The notes under the pieces are model-generated. The model made no database searches and was not told where the DNA came from. It worked only from the letters and a program-made list of their open reading frames with translations. Below are positions 15,442-17,511 of a stretch of DNA of 17,511 bases, piece by piece; the first letter of the stretch is position 1, and the number at the start of each line of letters is the position of its first letter. The stretch is from an uncultured Collinsella sp. (GTDB lineage: Bacteria > Actinomycetota > Coriobacteriia > Coriobacteriales > Coriobacteriaceae). The stretch lies in the NCBI GenBank assembly GCA_900751665.1, contig CAADSV010000038.1, positions 1 through 17,511 of the forward strand, written 5' to 3'. The position numbers and the translations under genes were made by a program.

Positions 15442-16983
15442 CTACTGTGCGGTGCTGAGCGAGCGCCTGACTGCATCACGCCAGCCCGCAAGGTTTTGCT
15501 CGCGGCGCTCGGCGGACATGTGGGGAAGGAAGGTCCTAACGATCTGGGCATTTTGCTCCAGTTCTTCCAGGTCTTCCCAATAGCCGACGGCAAGACCCGC
15601 CAAGTACGCGGCACCGATTGCCGTGGTCTCCACCGTCTCGCATTGCAGCACGGGGATATCCAGCAGGTCGGCCTGGAATTGCATGATGAACTCGTTGCGT
15701 GAGGCGCCGCCATCGACGGACAGGCGCTCAATCGAAAGTCCCACGTCCTGCTCCATGGCGCGCAGCACGTCATAACTCTGGTAGGCCATGGACTCGCAGG
15801 CCGCACGCACAATGGTCGCGCGACTCGAGGCACCGGTCAGGCCGCACACGATACCGCGGGCACGCGGGTCCCACCAGGGAGCGCCCAAACCCGCAAAGGC
15901 GGGAACGAAGTAGCAGCCCTCGTTGTCGCTAATCGAAGCGGCGAGTTGTGCCGACTCGCTCACGCTCGAGATGATACCCATGTTGTTGCGAAGCCAGTTC
16001 ATGGTGGAACCGGCGGCAAAGATGGAGCCCTCGAGTGCATAGCTGATCTTCCCGTTCGCAGCGATACCGATGGTGGAGACCAGACCGTTCTTGGATTCGA
16101 CGATCTCGTCGCCGGTGTTCATGAGCATAAAGCAGCCCGTGCCATAGGTGTTTTTGGTCTGGCCGGGATGGAAGCAGCAGTGACCGAACAGCGACGCCTG
16201 CTGGTCGCCCGCCACGCCCATGATGGGCGGCATGTTGGTCATGATGTCGCTCGCGACGCGGCCGTAGTCGCCCGAGCTCCAGCGAACCTCGGGCATCATG
16301 GAACGTGGAACATCAAAGAGCGCCAGCAGGTCGTCGTCCCAATCGAGCGTATGGATATTAAAGAGCGCCGTGCGGCTGGCATTGGTGTAGTCGGTGGCAA
16401 AGACCTGACTGCCGGTGAGGTTGTAGATGAGCCAGGTGTCGATGGTGCCGAACATGAGGTCGCCCGCCGCCGCGCTCTCACGCGCACCGTCGACGTTGTC
16501 GAGGATCCACTGCACCTTGGAAGCCGAGAAATACGGATCGAGCGTGAGTCCCGTGCGGGAGCGCACCAGCTCTTCTGCGCCCCGCTCGACCAGCTCGTCG
16601 ATCAGAGGTGCGGTGCGACGGCATTGCCACACGATGGCGTTATAGATGGGTTGGCCGCTTATGCGGTCCCACACCACCGTGGTCTCGCGCTGGTTGGAGA
16701 TGCCGATGGCGGCAATGCGGTCGGAGTGGATACCGCTCTTAAACTGGACTTCCATCATGACGGCGATCTGGCTGGCAAGGACCGTCATGGGGTCTTGCTC
16801 TACCCAACCGGGACGTGGGAAGCTGGTTTTGACGCTGCGACGTGCCTGCGCGACGATGCATCCGTACTCGTCGACTATGGTCGCAAGTACCGAGGTGGTG
16901 CCGCAGTCGAGCGCCATGATGTAGGAACCGCCAAAGTCAAACGAGGCATCTTCCATGCCCAGGCTGCCCAGATTCAACGACAT
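15442..16983 (-). CDS. glpK: Glycerol kinase
   Basis: Cytosolic FGGY-family kinase making sn-glycerol 3-phosphate from glycerol and ATP. It has 513 residues and aligns almost without gaps to E. coli GlpK over most of its length. Glycerol ligands are conserved: NQRETT (Arg99, Glu100), DPYFS (Tyr151) and GVAGDQQA. NTYGTGCFMLMNTG, the ALEGSIF block and VDGGASRNEFIMQFQADLL complete the identification. The ATG at 16983 has AAAGGTG six bases upstream, which gives an N-terminal extension of about 15 residues compared with E. coli. In the first phosphate loop, Gln12 of E. coli is Cys27 and Arg18 is Leu33. The GGKGGTRIP loop that binds the allosteric inhibitor fructose 1,6-bisphosphate is absent, and the YHFYG histidine phosphorylated by HPr in Firmicutes is replaced by SGDYG. 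It lies 13 bases after the TsaC/Sua5-type gene, and no transporter or facilitator gene is nearby. Confidence 0.95.
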   Translation of the reverse strand: MSLNLGSLGMEDASFDFGGSYIMALDCGTTSVLATIVDEYGCIVAQARRSVKTSFPRPGWVEQDPMTVLASQIAVMMEVQFKSGIHSDRIAAIGISNQRETTVVWDRISGQPIYNAIVWQCRRTAPLIDELVERGAEELVRSRTGLTLDPYFSASKVQWILDNVDGARESAAAGDLMFGTIDTWLIYNLTGSQVFATDYTNASRTALFNIHTLDWDDDLLALFDVPRSMMPEVRWSSGDYGRVASDIMTNMPPIMGVAGDQQASLFGHCCFHPGQTKNTYGTGCFMLMNTGDEIVESKNGLVSTIGIAANGKISYALEGSIFAAGSTMNWLRNNMGIISSVSESAQLAASISDNEGCYFVPAFAGLGAPWWDPRARGIVCGLTGASSRATIVRAACESMAYQSYDVLRAMEQDVGLSIERLSVDGGASRNEFIMQFQADLLDIPVLQCETVETTAIGAAYLAGLAVGYWEDLEELEQNAQIVRTFLPHMSAERREQNLAGWRDAVRRSLSTAQ

Positions 16984-16996
16984 CGCTTACACCTTT

Positions 16997-17511
16997 CTAT
17001 TGCATCGGGTCGGACAGGACCCGCTCGATCTCTGATGCGGGAAGTGCGCCTTGGCGCAGGATCTGGAGCCCGCCGTGCTGAAACGACACGATGGTCGAGG
17101 CGTCGCGACACGGGGTCTCACCGGCGTCGACGGCAACATCGACCCCCTCCAGGATGCGACCCTCGACGGCGGCAAAGCTTGCCGGCGAGGACGCGCCATG
17201 CGTGTTGGCGCTCGTACAGGCAAGGGGACTGCCGCAGGCGCGGATGAGCGCTTGGACCACAGGCGAGGCCGACGCGCGAAGAGCCACCGTGTCGTCGGTG
17301 GCACGCATAAAGGTCGGCACGCAGGGGGCCGCCTTGACCACGATAGTCAGGGCTCCCGGCCAGCATCGTCGCGCGAGTATGCGAGCCTCTTCGGGGATAT
17401 CCACGCCATAGCGGTCGAGCGCTTCGGCATCATCGACCAGCCAGGCGACCGTTTGGGTGAGCTTGCGCTGCTTGAGGGTAAAGAGGCGGCGGTAGCCGGT
17501 ACCGAGTGCAG
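16997..17511 (-). CDS. Threonylcarbamoyl-AMP synthase (Sua5/YrdC/TsaC family), 5' end outside the window
   Basis: Cytosolic enzyme that makes L-threonylcarbamoyl-AMP from threonine, bicarbonate and ATP for the t6A37 modification of ANN-decoding tRNAs. The coding frame runs without a stop to the right edge, so 171 C-terminal residues are visible; the true start lies beyond. Seen: RRLFTLKQRK, matching the conserved LKxR substrate loop, RCWPGALTIVV (the family's WPGPLT motif), DDTVALRASASP, LACTSANTHGASSP with the Ser-Ala-Asn motif, and VDAGETPCRDASTIVSF near the end. The length suits a single-domain YrdC/TsaC rather than full Sua5, since no second domain follows. It is probably co-transcribed with glpK. 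Confidence 0.92.
   Translation of the reverse strand, partial: ALGTGYRRLFTLKQRKLTQTVAWLVDDAEALDRYGVDIPEEARILARRCWPGALTIVVKAAPCVPTFMRATDDTVALRASASPVVQALIRACGSPLACTSANTHGASSPASFAAVEGRILEGVDVAVDAGETPCRDASTIVSFQHGGLQILRQGALPASEIERVLSDPMQ

Noticed and set aside
15946..17247. Plus-strand open frame of 433 codons
   Set aside because: Antisense to glpK and the TsaC/Sua5-type gene, both identified by conserved motifs.

Overview
The window looks like a chromosomal housekeeping segment from a high-GC anaerobic actinobacterium, most likely a Coriobacteriia member close to Collinsella. That assignment is inference, based on GC-rich third codon positions, the atp-murA-LCP synteny and overall protein character. 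No mobile element, CRISPR array, tRNA or rRNA was found. I see no clearly new multi-gene system here. The points of interest are local ones: regulatory palindromes, variant active sites, an unusual b subunit, and a tight cluster of TATATA hexamers.

Layout, left to right. Positions 1-278 hold no confident gene; there is a run of strong inverted repeats and one plus-strand frame that is open from the window edge. Next, on the minus strand, lie an alpha-D-phosphohexomutase (279-1679), a homocysteine S-methyltransferase (1839-2732, with its own terminator) and, 10 bases upstream of it, a two-domain DtxR/MntR-type metal-dependent repressor (2743-3165). Peptidase T (3286-4533) diverges from the repressor on the plus strand; a perfect 8+8 palindrome sits between the two starts. 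The 350-base gap 4534-4884 holds the pepT terminator, a REP-like imperfect palindrome, a bidirectional terminator and a 12-bp hairpin, but no gene.

From 4885 to the right edge everything is on the minus strand. Read in transcription order from the right these are: a Sua5/YrdC-type threonylcarbamoyl-AMP synthase (cut by the window edge) followed 13 bases later by glycerol kinase; uracil phosphoribosyltransferase; then a complete F1Fo ATP synthase operon in the canonical order I-like, B, E, F, H, A, G, D, C, preceded by a plausible promoter and closed by a strong terminator; then murA and an LCP-family cell-wall ligase 12 bases behind it.

Functionally, the ATP synthase couples the proton gradient to ATP (the c subunit lacks the Na+-binding side chains). 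MurA makes the first committed peptidoglycan precursor and the LCP protein probably attaches polymers to the finished wall. Upp salvages uracil, GlpK feeds glycerol into central metabolism, PepT releases amino acids from tripeptides, and the metal repressor and homocysteine methyltransferase form a two-gene unit.
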